The position numbers and the translations under genes are program-made. The notes under the pieces were generated by a model. It saw only the letters and a program-made list of their open reading frames with translations. It had not been told where the DNA came from and ran no database searches. 64,000 nt of DNA from Guptibacillus algicola (GTDB lineage Bacteria; Bacillota; Bacilli; Bacillales; Guptibacillaceae), in NCBI RefSeq assembly GCF_020171805.1, contig NZ_JAIVAF010000004.1, positions 268,057-332,056 of the forward strand, written 5' to 3'. Of the stretch, positions 51,326 to 59,850 are shown one piece after another (within the stretch, counting starts at the first letter, position 1; each line of letters starts with the position of its first letter).

Positions 51326-52202
51326 AATGCATATATTTCTCAATAAATTGTTTGAACAGCTGTGCTTCACGTGAGATATGAAGATACACCATATATGTGT
51401 ATACAGTGGGTAGTCTGACCTCATCTGTCTCGACCTCGATCATCCTTCCTTCAAGCAACTCTCTCTGAACGGCCGACCTCGGTAAAAATGAGAATCCAAG
51501 CCCTTCTTCAATAAACCGCTTTGTCACGTGCACCTGTGACACCACCATCGTTCGAATCCCTTCATATTTTGCACGTAATTCGATCAAGAGCTCTTCCCAA
51601 TATCCTGGGTGTGAATAGGTAAGTAATGTTGTATTCCGACAATACTCCTCAAGACTTAACGGCAAGCTTGATTCAGCATCACCACCGTCGTGGGGGACAA
51701 CAAGCACGATGGGATCAGGGCCCATTTTTTCTGAAGTAAGGTGCTGCTGAATAGCTGCCATTCGCGATAATCCTAAATCAGCTGAGCCTTCTGCAACGCT
51801 GTCACCAATATCCTGTGATTCACTAACCTTCACAACAACCTCAATGGAAGGATGTTGCTTCATAAATTGTTGCAAGACGTACGGTAAAAGAGTAGCTGCA
51901 AGTAACGGAGAGACGGCGATCGTCAACTTCTTGTCGTATCCCTGATTCCAACCTGCCATATGCTGAAGGCTACTATTATAATGTTCAACCATGGTTTTTG
52001 CGTAAGGTAAAAACTGTCTACCTGCTTCAGATAAAATGACTCTTCTTCCACTCTTTACAAAAAGCTTACTATTTAGAGACTTTTCCAAATGGTGAATATG
52101 CACCGTAACCGTCGGTTGTGCTAAATACAATTTTTCTGAAGCTTCACGGAAATTCTCATACGTAGCAGCAGCTACAAACGTTCTTAGCCAGTTTACATTC
52201 AT
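51324..52202 (-). CDS. citR: LysR family regulator (CitR-like)
   Basis: A 292-residue LysR-type regulator. The winged helix occupies about 1-60 (FREASEKLYLAQPTVTVHIH is the recognition region), and a substrate-binding domain follows (about 90-292). It is divergent from a citrate synthase gene of the CitA type, exactly the arrangement of B. subtilis citR-citA, where CitR represses citA. The symbol is assigned on that synteny. The 115-base intergenic region carries a LysR-type dyad. Confidence 0.85.
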   Translation of the reverse strand: MNVNWLRTFVAAATYENFREASEKLYLAQPTVTVHIHHLEKSLNSKLFVKSGRRVILSEAGRQFLPYAKTMVEHYNSSLQHMAGWNQGYDKKLTIAVSPLLAATLLPYVLQQFMKQHPSIEVVVKVSESQDIGDSVAEGSADLGLSRMAAIQQHLTSEKMGPDPIVLVVPHDGGDAESSLPLSLEEYCRNTTLLTYSHPGYWEELLIELRAKYEGIRTMVVSQVHVTKRFIEEGLGFSFLPRSAVQRELLEGRMIEVETDEVRLPTVYTYMVYLHISREAQLFKQFIEKYMH

Positions 52203-52244
52203 TGTTTCTCATCCCAATCAATAACGATTCTCTATCAATTAAAC

Positions 52245-52261
52245 ACTAATTATTTATTAGT
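52245..52261. promoter_or_regulatory. LysR-type operator between citR and citA
   Basis: ACTAAT-TATTT-ATTAGT, a 6-bp dyad with 5-base spacer in the divergent promoter region. Confidence 0.5.
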
Positions 52262-52317
52262 CATAATGATAGCGAAACGATACACTGAATACAAGAACAA
52301 TGATTGGAGTTGATGAT

Positions 52318-53406
52318 ATGGTTCATGCTGGTTTAAAAGGAATTATTGCTGCTGAGTCAGAAATCAGTCTTGTTGACGGTGAAAAAGGACAGCTTGTGTA
52401 TCGGGGAGAATGGGCTGCCACCCTCTCAAAAGAAAAGTCCTTTGAAGAAGTTGTCTATTTTTTATGGAACCGTACGTTGCCTGATAAAAAGCTTTTAGAA
52501 GAATTCTCTACAAGGCTGATAGAAGCAAGACATTTAAAACCCTATCAGAAAGAAATTCTAGCTCAGTTACCAGAAAATATGGACATGATGTCGGTGATTC
52601 GTACCGTAATCTCATCGATGGCTGACAAGGATACTACATTCCCTTCCACACAACAGCAAGGTATTCGTATAGTAGGACTCGTTCCCACCATCATCGCGTA
52701 TCGTTACAGATCCTTACATGGAGATCCAATTGTAGAACCAGATGCTTCCCTTTCCCATGTTGCAAACTTTCTGTACATGTTAAAAGGAAACGTACCTGCT
52801 GAAAATCACGTCAGAGCTTTATCAGCGTATTTCATTTTAACGATGGAACATGGCCTGAACGCCTCAACCTTTGCTGCTCGTGTGATTGCTTCAACAGAAA
52901 GCGATCTAGTTTCTGCAATTACAGGAGCAATCGGAGCGATGAAAGGCCCGTTACATGGTGGCGCTCCAACAGGAGTGATCGACCTACTTGACGAGATAAA
53001 ACGTGATGGAAGTGCTGACCATGTATTAAGAAGGAAGTTAGAAAACAAGGAGAAGCTGATGGGATTCGGACATCGAATCTATAAAACACGCGACCCTCGA
53101 GCGTCTGCCCTAAGTGATATCACTTCTGAATTCTATGATGATGAAGAATTCAAGCTCGCTCATGAAGTAGAAAACAAGGCTGTTGAACTGCTAAAAGAAC
53201 TTAAACCTGGAAGAAATCTTTATGCGAATGTAGAATACTATGCTGCAGCTATTCTACGCTCCATCGAACTCCCAACAGAACTATTCACACCGACTTTCAC
53301 CGCAGCAAGATGTGCGGGCTGGATCGCGCACGTCTTTGAACAGAACGAAAACAACAGCATCATCCGTCCATCATCAACTTATACAGGGGACATACCAGCG
53401 GACTGA
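52318..53406 (+). CDS. citA: Citrate synthase, CitA/methylcitrate synthase type
   Basis: A 362-residue type II citrate synthase fold. Catalytic residues lie in MEHGLNASTFAARV (first His), GPLHGGAPTGVIDLL (second His) and KTRDPRASAL (Asp). The sequence resembles B. subtilis CitA/MmgD more than CitZ, so both oxaloacetate/acetyl-CoA and propionyl-CoA use are possible. TTGGAG lies 8 bases before the ATG at 52318; the frame opens at 52300. It is divergent from citR, and no aconitase or isocitrate genes follow. Confidence 0.9.
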   Translation: MVHAGLKGIIAAESEISLVDGEKGQLVYRGEWAATLSKEKSFEEVVYFLWNRTLPDKKLLEEFSTRLIEARHLKPYQKEILAQLPENMDMMSVIRTVISSMADKDTTFPSTQQQGIRIVGLVPTIIAYRYRSLHGDPIVEPDASLSHVANFLYMLKGNVPAENHVRALSAYFILTMEHGLNASTFAARVIASTESDLVSAITGAIGAMKGPLHGGAPTGVIDLLDEIKRDGSADHVLRRKLENKEKLMGFGHRIYKTRDPRASALSDITSEFYDDEEFKLAHEVENKAVELLKELKPGRNLYANVEYYAAAILRSIELPTELFTPTFTAARCAGWIAHVFEQNENNSIIRPSSTYTGDIPAD

Positions 53407-53441
53407 CAAGCACCACCCGTTTCATTCCACATAGTATCGAA

Positions 53442-53471
53442 AAAAGAAGCGCCAGATCGGCGCTTCTTTTC
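53442..53471. terminator. Terminator between citA and queC
   Basis: AAAAGAAGCGCC-loop-GGCGCTTCTTTT between convergent genes. Confidence 0.9.
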
Positions 53472-53476
53472 ATCTA

Positions 53477-54151
53477 TTACACTTTATAAGGAATCGGGTC
53501 TTTTGATCCGGCTTCTTCAAATCCTTTTAGTCGAAGACGGCAGCTATCACATTCGCCACATGCTTCTTCTTCCCCGTTGTAACATGAAGTAGTCAACTCA
53601 TATGGAACCTCTAGCCTCAGGCCTTCTTCAACCGTTTCAGCTTTCGTAAGCCCTATTAATGGTGTTTCGATCACCATGCGACTTCCTGTTGCCCCTGCTT
53701 TTGTTGCAAGATTAACCGTTTCATTCATGCTTTCAATAAACTCTGGACGACAATCTGGATAACCACTATAATCTACCGCTGATACTCCGATATAGATCGC
53801 TTCTGCTCCAATTACCTCAGCGTATGCTGATGCTAAAGAAAGAAAAATCATATTTCTAGCTGGTACGTATGTTGCTGGAATTTCATCTTCATCGATATCA
53901 GTCGGAACATCGATCGACTGGTCCGTTAGAGCACTTCCACCAATTTGGTTTAAAAAGCTAATATTCACGATGCGATGATCAGGAGCGTCATAGTACTCCG
54001 CCACCTTCTTCGCCTGCTCTACTTCACGGTTATGTTTTTGGCCATAGTGAAAAGTAATCGGATAAAGTTCATATCCTTTTTCTTTCGCCATCCCCATACA
54101 AGTGGTGCTATCAAGTCCACCACTCAACACGATGACTGCTTTTTTACTCAT
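53477..54151 (-). CDS. queC: 7-cyano-7-deazaguanine synthase
   Basis: A 224-residue ATP-dependent enzyme making preQ0 from 7-carboxy-7-deazaguanine in queuosine synthesis. The PP-loop is VLSGGLDSTTCMG at residues 8-20. The zinc-binding cysteines are in the C-terminal segment CYNGEEEACGECDSC. It is the last gene of queD-queE-queC, starting 1 base after queE ends. AAGGGGTG precedes the ATG at 54151. Confidence 0.95.
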   Translation of the reverse strand: MSKKAVIVLSGGLDSTTCMGMAKEKGYELYPITFHYGQKHNREVEQAKKVAEYYDAPDHRIVNISFLNQIGGSALTDQSIDVPTDIDEDEIPATYVPARNMIFLSLASAYAEVIGAEAIYIGVSAVDYSGYPDCRPEFIESMNETVNLATKAGATGSRMVIETPLIGLTKAETVEEGLRLEVPYELTTSCYNGEEEACGECDSCRLRLKGFEEAGSKDPIPYKV

Positions 54152-54152
54152 T

Positions 54153-54881
54153 CTACACACCCCTTTTATTAGGATCCCAAATGATTTTATGAAGCTGCAT
54201 GCTGAGCTTCACTTTACTTAATCCAGCTTCGAGAATTTTTTGGACCAATTTGTTTGGAGGCATCGTTTCCCACACTGGACTGTAAAGAACTTGCCCTTTA
54301 CCATGATTTTCTGCCACAACGTTCGTTGCTACTTCAAAGTCTTCATCAGAACCAATGACAAACTTGATTTCATCTTGGTCATCAAGAAGGGAGAAATTCT
54401 CATGAAGCATACGATGTTGTTCACCGGAATCCGGCAGCTTATAGTCCATTACAAATCGCACTTTGTTTTGCCACTCTTCATTTTCACGTCTTACTTCTTC
54501 GTATGGTGCCAAATCAATCGCACCATTCGTTTCAATGTGGATATCCTCAATATGCTCGAGGTCTACCATCGCTTGAAGAAGAGCATACGATTTTTCTCGG
54601 TGGATCAGCGGCTCGCCGCCCGTAAAGCAAATATGTCTGCTCTTATACTGTTTTATTTGGTCAATAATGTGTGAAATTGTCGCTGTATACTCAGCTTTGT
54701 CTGGCGCATAGCTATAAGGCGTATCACACCAGGTACAGCGTAGATTACAGTGAAACACTCTTACAAATACAGTCGGGAATCCTGCGCGCGTGCCTTCCCC
54801 TTCTACCGTTTCAAACACTTCAACCATCGGAAGCTTCCAGCCCATGTATTCTGCTCGTTCAGGTAATGTCCACTTATTCAT
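54153..54881 (-). CDS. queE: 7-carboxy-7-deazaguanine synthase
   Basis: A 242-residue radical SAM enzyme converting 6-carboxytetrahydropterin into 7-carboxy-7-deazaguanine. VFETVEGEGTRAGFPTVFVR is the family N terminus, and FHCNLRCTWCDTPYSY contains the CxxxCxxC cluster motif. CFTGGEPLIHREKS is the GGEP SAM motif. The start overlaps the end of queD by 8 bases, with GGATGGAG as binding site. Confidence 0.94.
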   Translation of the reverse strand: MNKWTLPERAEYMGWKLPMVEVFETVEGEGTRAGFPTVFVRVFHCNLRCTWCDTPYSYAPDKAEYTATISHIIDQIKQYKSRHICFTGGEPLIHREKSYALLQAMVDLEHIEDIHIETNGAIDLAPYEEVRRENEEWQNKVRFVMDYKLPDSGEQHRMLHENFSLLDDQDEIKFVIGSDEDFEVATNVVAENHGKGQVLYSPVWETMPPNKLVQKILEAGLSKVKLSMQLHKIIWDPNKRGV

Positions 54882-55350
54882 TTGACTCCATCCATTCCCG
54901 CTTCAATGTCGCGTAGCTTGTCGGTGTTTCATATAGGACAAGCTCTTCTAGACGTTGCCCATTGTCTCTCATATTTCTGCTATCAAGCGCAAGATCAAGT
55001 TGCTCCCAGATCCAGACGATCATGTTTTCAGCAGTTGTATTCATATTTGGTAGGACTTCATTCAAATAATGGTGATCAAGCTTAGAATCGATTACGTCTT
55101 TGAACAATGCTTTGATTTCACCGAAGTCAACAGAAATACCAATCTCATTCACATATCCGCTTATCGTAATAACTAACTTATACGTATGACCATGCATACT
55201 TTTACACTTGCCTTCGTAACAATGCAAATGGTGTGCAGCATCAAATGTAAATTCCTTTGTTACAGCTACACGTTTATTGTGATATTTTAATTCGCTTTTT
55301 TGAATATCTTCTCCAAGCAATTCAACTTTTTTTGGAATCATAAAAGACAT
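54874..55350 (-). CDS. queD: 6-carboxy-5,6,7,8-tetrahydropterin synthase
   Basis: A 158-residue PTPS-fold enzyme, first step after GTP cyclohydrolase in preQ0 synthesis. Zinc histidines are in FDAAHHLHCYEGKCKSMHGH, with the catalytic cysteine in the same segment. GAAGGGAG 8 bases before the ATG at 55350 fixes the start; the longer frame to 55431 crosses the riboswitch terminator. queF is not in the cluster. The operon is preceded by a preQ1-I-like element. Confidence 0.94.
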   Translation of the reverse strand: MSFMIPKKVELLGEDIQKSELKYHNKRVAVTKEFTFDAAHHLHCYEGKCKSMHGHTYKLVITISGYVNEIGISVDFGEIKALFKDVIDSKLDHHYLNEVLPNMNTTAENMIVWIWEQLDLALDSRNMRDNGQRLEELVLYETPTSYATLKREWMESNE

Positions 55351-55389
55351 AAAAAAAGCTCCCTTCTTTATACTGTAGAGGGAGACGCA

Positions 55390-55480
55390 TGAAAAAACCT
55401 TCTTCCATAGAGAAGGCGTTGTCCATTTCATCGTCCCTAGTTTTGTTTTACGAGAGGAGGGAATTCCGAACTCTCCAACC
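55390..55480 (-). promoter_or_regulatory. PreQ1-I-type riboswitch with terminator
   Basis: On the minus strand, GAGAG and CTCTC can form the short P1 stem, with GTTC and TTCCCTC in the loop. The A-rich tail AAAACAAAACTAGGGA supplies AGGGA, which pairs with TCCCT of the loop (pseudoknot P2). A terminator CCTTCT-loop-AGAAGG plus TTTTTT (55392-55416) follows. Position upstream of queDEC agrees. The aptamer core deviates from the consensus in places. Confidence 0.7.
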
Positions 55481-55630
55481 TGATAATAATATCATAACAT
55501 GTTTTCGGAGAAAAGCTTCTGGTAAATCTCTCCCCTATAAGAGTATAGTAGTTAGAAGCTTTCGCATTACAATTGATTTTCAATCATGTACACTTGTAGA
55601 TGGAAATAGAAATAGGGGGTGACAACACAA

Positions 55631-55867
55631 ATGATGGAACAACAAAATCAAGGCATGATGGAAGGAATGGGAATACTCTTCGGATTATTCGGCTTCCTTT
55701 ACATGGCAATCATGTTATTTATCGTGATCTTATCAATCGTATTTATTTTTAAAACAATGGGATTCATGAAGCGAAAGACCGCATCTGATCAAGAACAGAA
55801 TGAACTTCTTCGTCAACTCGTTTCAAAACAAACGAAATCGTACGATGAGGATTCCACTAACTATTAA
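55631..55867 (+). CDS. Small single-pass membrane protein
   Basis: A 78-residue protein. A methionine- and glutamine-rich start (MMEQQNQGMMEGMG) leads into a long hydrophobic segment (about 15-45), with a charged, cytoplasmic-like tail after it. AGGGGGTG lies 8 bases before the ATG at 55631; a GTG at 55619 is the alternative. Function unknown. It is divergent from queDEC. Confidence 0.6.
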   Translation: MMEQQNQGMMEGMGILFGLFGFLYMAIMLFIVILSIVFIFKTMGFMKRKTASDQEQNELLRQLVSKQTKSYDEDSTNY

Positions 55868-55872
55868 AGTAC

Positions 55873-55902
55873 AAAGCCATCCTTCCAATAAGGATGGCTT
55901 TG
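55873..55902. terminator. Terminator between the small membrane protein and alaT
   Basis: AAAGCCATCCTT-CCAAT-AAGGATGGCTTT, symmetric, between convergent genes. Confidence 0.88.
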
Positions 55903-55908
55903 CTTTAT

Positions 55909-57084
55909 TTACTCGGTGTTTTTGTTTACGAACCGCTCGATTCGTTTCACAGCTTCTTGAAGGGATTCAAGAGAAGTTGCGTATGAGCAGCGTACGTACC
56001 CTTCTCCACCTTCACCAAACACATGGCCCGGAACGACAGCAACACGTTCTTCATGCAATAGTTTCTCTGCAAATTCATCAGAGGACATGCCAGTAGATTG
56101 AATCGATGGAAAAGCATAGAATGCGCCTCCTGGCATGCGACAGGATAGCCCCATTCGATTAAATGATTTTACAATGAAGTTTCTCCTTTGGCGGTAGCTA
56201 CGCTTCATCCGCTCCAAATCTTCACGCCCATTTCGGAGAGCCTCAAGCGCCCCGTGCTGTGCGATCGTAGGAGCACACATCATCGTATATTGGTGAATCG
56301 TAAGCATCACGCTCAATATTTCTTCTGGCCCCGTAACATAACCAAGTCTCCATCCTGTCATCGCAAACGCTTTAGAAAATCCAGAGATAAGGATCGTTCT
56401 TTCTCGCATTCCTGGAATACGAGCAATGCTGTAATGGGTTTGATCGTACGTTAGCTCTGCATAGATTTCATCTGAGAGAACTAATAAATCATGATCTTTA
56501 ATGACTTGTGCAACGTCTTCTAGTTCCTCTTCTGTCATCGTCGCACCTGTAGGATTACTTGGGAAGCAAATCAACACCGCTTTCGTCTTGTCCGTAATAG
56601 CTGATTTTAACTTCTCAGATGTTAGCTTAAACTCATCTTCTTCCACCGTTTCTAGAGGTACAGGTGTGCCTCCAGCAAGTGTAACTGCAGGTGAATAAGC
56701 GACAAAACCAGGCTCAACAATAATTACCTCATCACCTGTATCAAGAATCGAACGGAAAGCTAAATCGATTGCCTGACTTGCTCCGACCGTGCAAATGATT
56801 TCTGATTTAGCATCGTAAGACAATGAGAATTGCTCATTAAGATAAGAGGATATTCCCTCACGTAACTCTAGTAATCCTGCGTTCGGTGTATAAGCCGTAT
56901 AGCCGTTTTCTAATGAAGCATATCCCGCTTCACAGACGTTCCATGGTGTTACAAAATCAGGCTCTCCAACTCCTAGAGAAATAACATTCTCCATTTGAGA
57001 TGCTAAATCAAAGAATTTTCGGATGCCAGATGGTTTTAATTTCGAAGCATTTTTTGAAACATAATCACTTTGAACCTGACTCAT
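55909..57084 (-). CDS. alaT: PLP-dependent aminotransferase (YugH/AlaT-like)
   Basis: A 391-residue fold-type I aminotransferase of the aspartate/alanine group. The PLP lysine is in SGFSKAFAMTGWRLGYVTG (about residue 235), and VLSDEIYAELTYD precedes it. The C-terminal arginine is in GEGGYVRCSYATS. It pairs with an Lrp-type regulator as yugH does with yugG in B. subtilis, where the pair was identified as alanine transaminase and its activator. Start and regulator stop overlap (ATGA). Confidence 0.88.
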   Translation of the reverse strand: MSQVQSDYVSKNASKLKPSGIRKFFDLASQMENVISLGVGEPDFVTPWNVCEAGYASLENGYTAYTPNAGLLELREGISSYLNEQFSLSYDAKSEIICTVGASQAIDLAFRSILDTGDEVIIVEPGFVAYSPAVTLAGGTPVPLETVEEDEFKLTSEKLKSAITDKTKAVLICFPSNPTGATMTEEELEDVAQVIKDHDLLVLSDEIYAELTYDQTHYSIARIPGMRERTILISGFSKAFAMTGWRLGYVTGPEEILSVMLTIHQYTMMCAPTIAQHGALEALRNGREDLERMKRSYRQRRNFIVKSFNRMGLSCRMPGGAFYAFPSIQSTGMSSDEFAEKLLHEERVAVVPGHVFGEGGEGYVRCSYATSLESLQEAVKRIERFVNKNTE

Positions 57085-57575
57085 GGTGACACCACAATCC
57101 GTTTATCTTTCTGCTCAGGCTCAAAGATCACGCCATCATGCTTATATTTCTTCAATAAAAAATGTGTTGTGGTTGATAGGACAGAATCAAGGGTGGAGAG
57201 TTTATTTGAAACGAAGAAAGCGACTTCTTTCATTGTTTTACCCTCGATCTGAACAGAAAGATCATATGCACCAGACATTAAATAAACGGTTTTCACTTCA
57301 GGAAAGCGATAGATACGTTCTGCTACATCATCAAAACCAACCTCGCGCTTTGGTGTCACTTTTACGTCGATCATCGCAACAACGCCGTCTTTTCCTGCGG
57401 CTTTATCCCAATTAATAACGGAAGAATAGTTCAGAATAATGTTCTGTTCCTCAAGTGAAGTTATCGTCTTCTCCACTTCCTCCTCAGATAAATCAACCAT
57501 ATCAGCAAGAACATCCAATGGAATACGTGCATTATCTTCTAAAATTTCTAGGATTTCAATTTCTTTCTCATTCAT
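57081..57575 (-). CDS. alaR: Lrp/AsnC family regulator (YugG/AlaR-like)
   Basis: A 164-residue Lrp-type regulator. The N-terminal helix-turn-helix is at about 5-55 (LEDNARIPLDVLADMVDLSE). The RAM ligand domain follows, with VYLMSGAYDLSVQIEGKTMK. GGGGGA precedes the ATG at 57575. It is translationally coupled to the aminotransferase, so it probably controls that gene in response to an amino acid, most likely alanine. Confidence 0.88.
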   Translation of the reverse strand: MNEKEIEILEILEDNARIPLDVLADMVDLSEEEVEKTITSLEEQNIILNYSSVINWDKAAGKDGVVAMIDVKVTPKREVGFDDVAERIYRFPEVKTVYLMSGAYDLSVQIEGKTMKEVAFFVSNKLSTLDSVLSTTTHFLLKKYKHDGVIFEPEQKDKRIVVSP

Positions 57576-57685
57576 TTCAATTCCCCCAGTAAACTGCATT
57601 TTTTCTACTATATCATGGTTTTGCCGTTATTTCATTGATGAGTCAATGCGTTAAATCCTTAATACAATCTAACGTTGTTCTCTGA

Positions 57686-58756
57686 TTAATCAATAACTCC
57701 AGATTCCATAATATCTGCGTTCGCCTTAACCGAAATGTTTAAAGTTGGATAGTGGTTTTCCCAATTCGAGAAATCAAATTTCCTTGTCTGACTTCTTGCG
57801 CGATCTCCTAACGCTAAAGGATCGATCTGTAACTCTTGAAATTTCTTTATTAATTTCATACTATCTTGTTCAATTTTCTTTTCGAATGCGTCCACAATAT
57901 CATTTTTAATCCGTTTGTCTAGTTTATCACCAGTATATTGAGCGATATTAGCGTTGATATCCACTTCTATCGACACTTTTGGGGTTTTATTCCCGTCACT
58001 TACTTTATAAGAAACATCTGAAATGACTTTATAAAGCGTCGCATAATTTCCGTCTGGGAGAGTAATTTCAAATAATCCTGCTTTATGTTTTCTATTGATT
58101 AACGTAAACATAAACATTTCTTCTAGGTCTAGCTTCCCAACCATTTTCTCACCTTTAAAAAGAGCAAGACCTGAAATCACGATTTCATTTTCATTTTTTT
58201 TTAGTAAGGGCATATACGGGTCCATCCCTTTACCATAATATTTATAGTCGAAAAAATGCAGGTTGTTTTGTGGCATATTGCCGTACTCAATCGACTGCCT
58301 GATTAATATTTGGAGGAACGGTCCTATTCCTTGAAGATATTCATCCTCTTCTTTAATCAAGTCTCCTGCGCTTCCTTCTACTACGCCTACATACGTTAAC
58401 CGACCAGATGCAGGGTCACGAAGAAAACTATCCAACACTCTCAATACACCGTGTTCCGCTTCTTCTTCACCAAACAGCATCACAGCCATTTTGCCAATTG
58501 TAATGGGCTTTGGCACCCCACTCAACTGGTTTCTGAGCCCTTTTGACGTTCGAGCTTCGGCTTGGAATGTCCTTGTTTCAACCTCCTGATTTGGTTTAAA
58601 CCTTTGAAGAGAAATGGTTCCTTTAATCTTATCGTCGCTTCCTTTATCATAACCTGCAATAAACACAACAGGTACTTCATCGATAATCTCAGTGGAAACA
58701 CAAGCTGTCAGGACTATGCACATCAAGAGTATCATGGGTATTTTCTTATAACTCAT
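57686..58756 (-). CDS. Spore germination lipoprotein, Ger(x)C family
   Basis: A 356-residue lipoprotein, subunit C of a nutrient germinant receptor in the spore inner membrane. The signal ends VLTACVS (lipobox). The Spore_GerAC domain fills the C-terminal half; ISGLALFKGEKMVGKLDLEE lies at its start. It is the last gene of a gerA-gerB-gerC operon and overlaps gerB by 4 bases. Confidence 0.92.
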   Translation of the reverse strand: MSYKKIPMILLMCIVLTACVSTEIIDEVPVVFIAGYDKGSDDKIKGTISLQRFKPNQEVETRTFQAEARTSKGLRNQLSGVPKPITIGKMAVMLFGEEEAEHGVLRVLDSFLRDPASGRLTYVGVVEGSAGDLIKEEDEYLQGIGPFLQILIRQSIEYGNMPQNNLHFFDYKYYGKGMDPYMPLLKKNENEIVISGLALFKGEKMVGKLDLEEMFMFTLINRKHKAGLFEITLPDGNYATLYKVISDVSYKVSDGNKTPKVSIEVDINANIAQYTGDKLDKRIKNDIVDAFEKKIEQDSMKLIKKFQELQIDPLALGDRARSQTRKFDFSNWENHYPTLNISVKANADIMESGVID

Positions 58757-59844
58757 CTCGTCACCCTCCTCCGGACCACAGCATATAAGAAGATGATTGG
58801 AATATAAATATAGAAAAAATACGTACCGATTGAGGCTGTAATCGTGTTTATCATATCGACCTGTTCACGAGTTGTTATGAGAACACATGAGATAAAAACA
58901 ACAATCAGCAGGACTATTGAAAAATACTTTTGCTTAATATGTAACGTCTTTTTTCCGATTCTAGTAGCTGCCCAAATATTTAAGCACACGTTAGGAAAGA
59001 TAACAAAACACCAAAACGTAATCCCAATATACTCGAACCGTTCCACAAATGGGAGCTCAACCATCTTCCACGATATCAATGTTGACCATATGGTTTGTTG
59101 GAGCTGTTCTTCACTATAAAAAGCAATCGAAATGATCATGACGATGAGATAAATAATCGTTGTGCCACCAATCCCAATGTGAGCCCAAACCCGAGACGAT
59201 TTGGGATTCTTAAGGAACGGATAAGCAAAAAGGAGAATTTCAGCTCCAAGGAAACTTAATGTCATCTGCTTCGTCCCCATCACAAAATCCTTGAGTGAAT
59301 GATCAAATACCGGGAGTAGATTAGTAAACGAAGCGTATTTAGCTGGTGAAACAGCAGTAATCAACAACCACAGTGGAAAAATCACCCCAAAAAAGGAAAC
59401 TCCGACTACTGTACGAAAGCCTCCAGCCAACACATAGTAAGTTAACAACAGAAACATTAGAACAGGAATCCACGTTTTGAGTTCTGGAAACATCCATGCC
59501 TGAATCACTTCGATGAAGGTTCTAAGAATCACGACAGCACCAAGCAAAAGATAAATCATTACTAAAAGGTTTAGCAATCCACCGATCCAGCTCCCAAACC
59601 ACTTTTTCTGTAAATCGATAATATCCTCCCGTTCATCACCAAGAATGACATACATCATCCAAACGAACACGTGAAAAATAAGTCCCGTAATCAATACAAC
59701 AATCCATCCATCTTGACCAGTGTATTGATTAATATACCTTGGGAACCCAAGGATTCCAACGCCAACCTGATTGCTATGAATAATAAACATGATAAGAAAA
59801 GAAGAAACAAGAATTTCCTTTCTTGGACTGTTTTCCACTTTCAT
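58753..59844 (-). CDS. Spore germination permease, Ger(x)B family
   Basis: A 363-residue, ten-helix APC-superfamily protein that binds the nutrient germinant. SNQVGVGILGFPRYINQYTG in helix 1 is the signature of this family, matching the unwound substrate-binding helix. The ATG at 59844 is preferred; a GTG directly before it is the alternative. It follows gerA by a few bases and overlaps gerC (ATGA). The germinant cannot be predicted. Confidence 0.92.
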   Translation of the reverse strand: MKVENSPRKEILVSSFLIMFIIHSNQVGVGILGFPRYINQYTGQDGWIVVLITGLIFHVFVWMMYVILGDEREDIIDLQKKWFGSWIGGLLNLLVMIYLLLGAVVILRTFIEVIQAWMFPELKTWIPVLMFLLLTYYVLAGGFRTVVGVSFFGVIFPLWLLITAVSPAKYASFTNLLPVFDHSLKDFVMGTKQMTLSFLGAEILLFAYPFLKNPKSSRVWAHIGIGGTTIIYLIVMIISIAFYSEEQLQQTIWSTLISWKMVELPFVERFEYIGITFWCFVIFPNVCLNIWAATRIGKKTLHIKQKYFSIVLLIVVFISCVLITTREQVDMINTITASIGTYFFYIYIPIIFLYAVVRRRVTR

Positions 59845-59850
59845 CACCCT

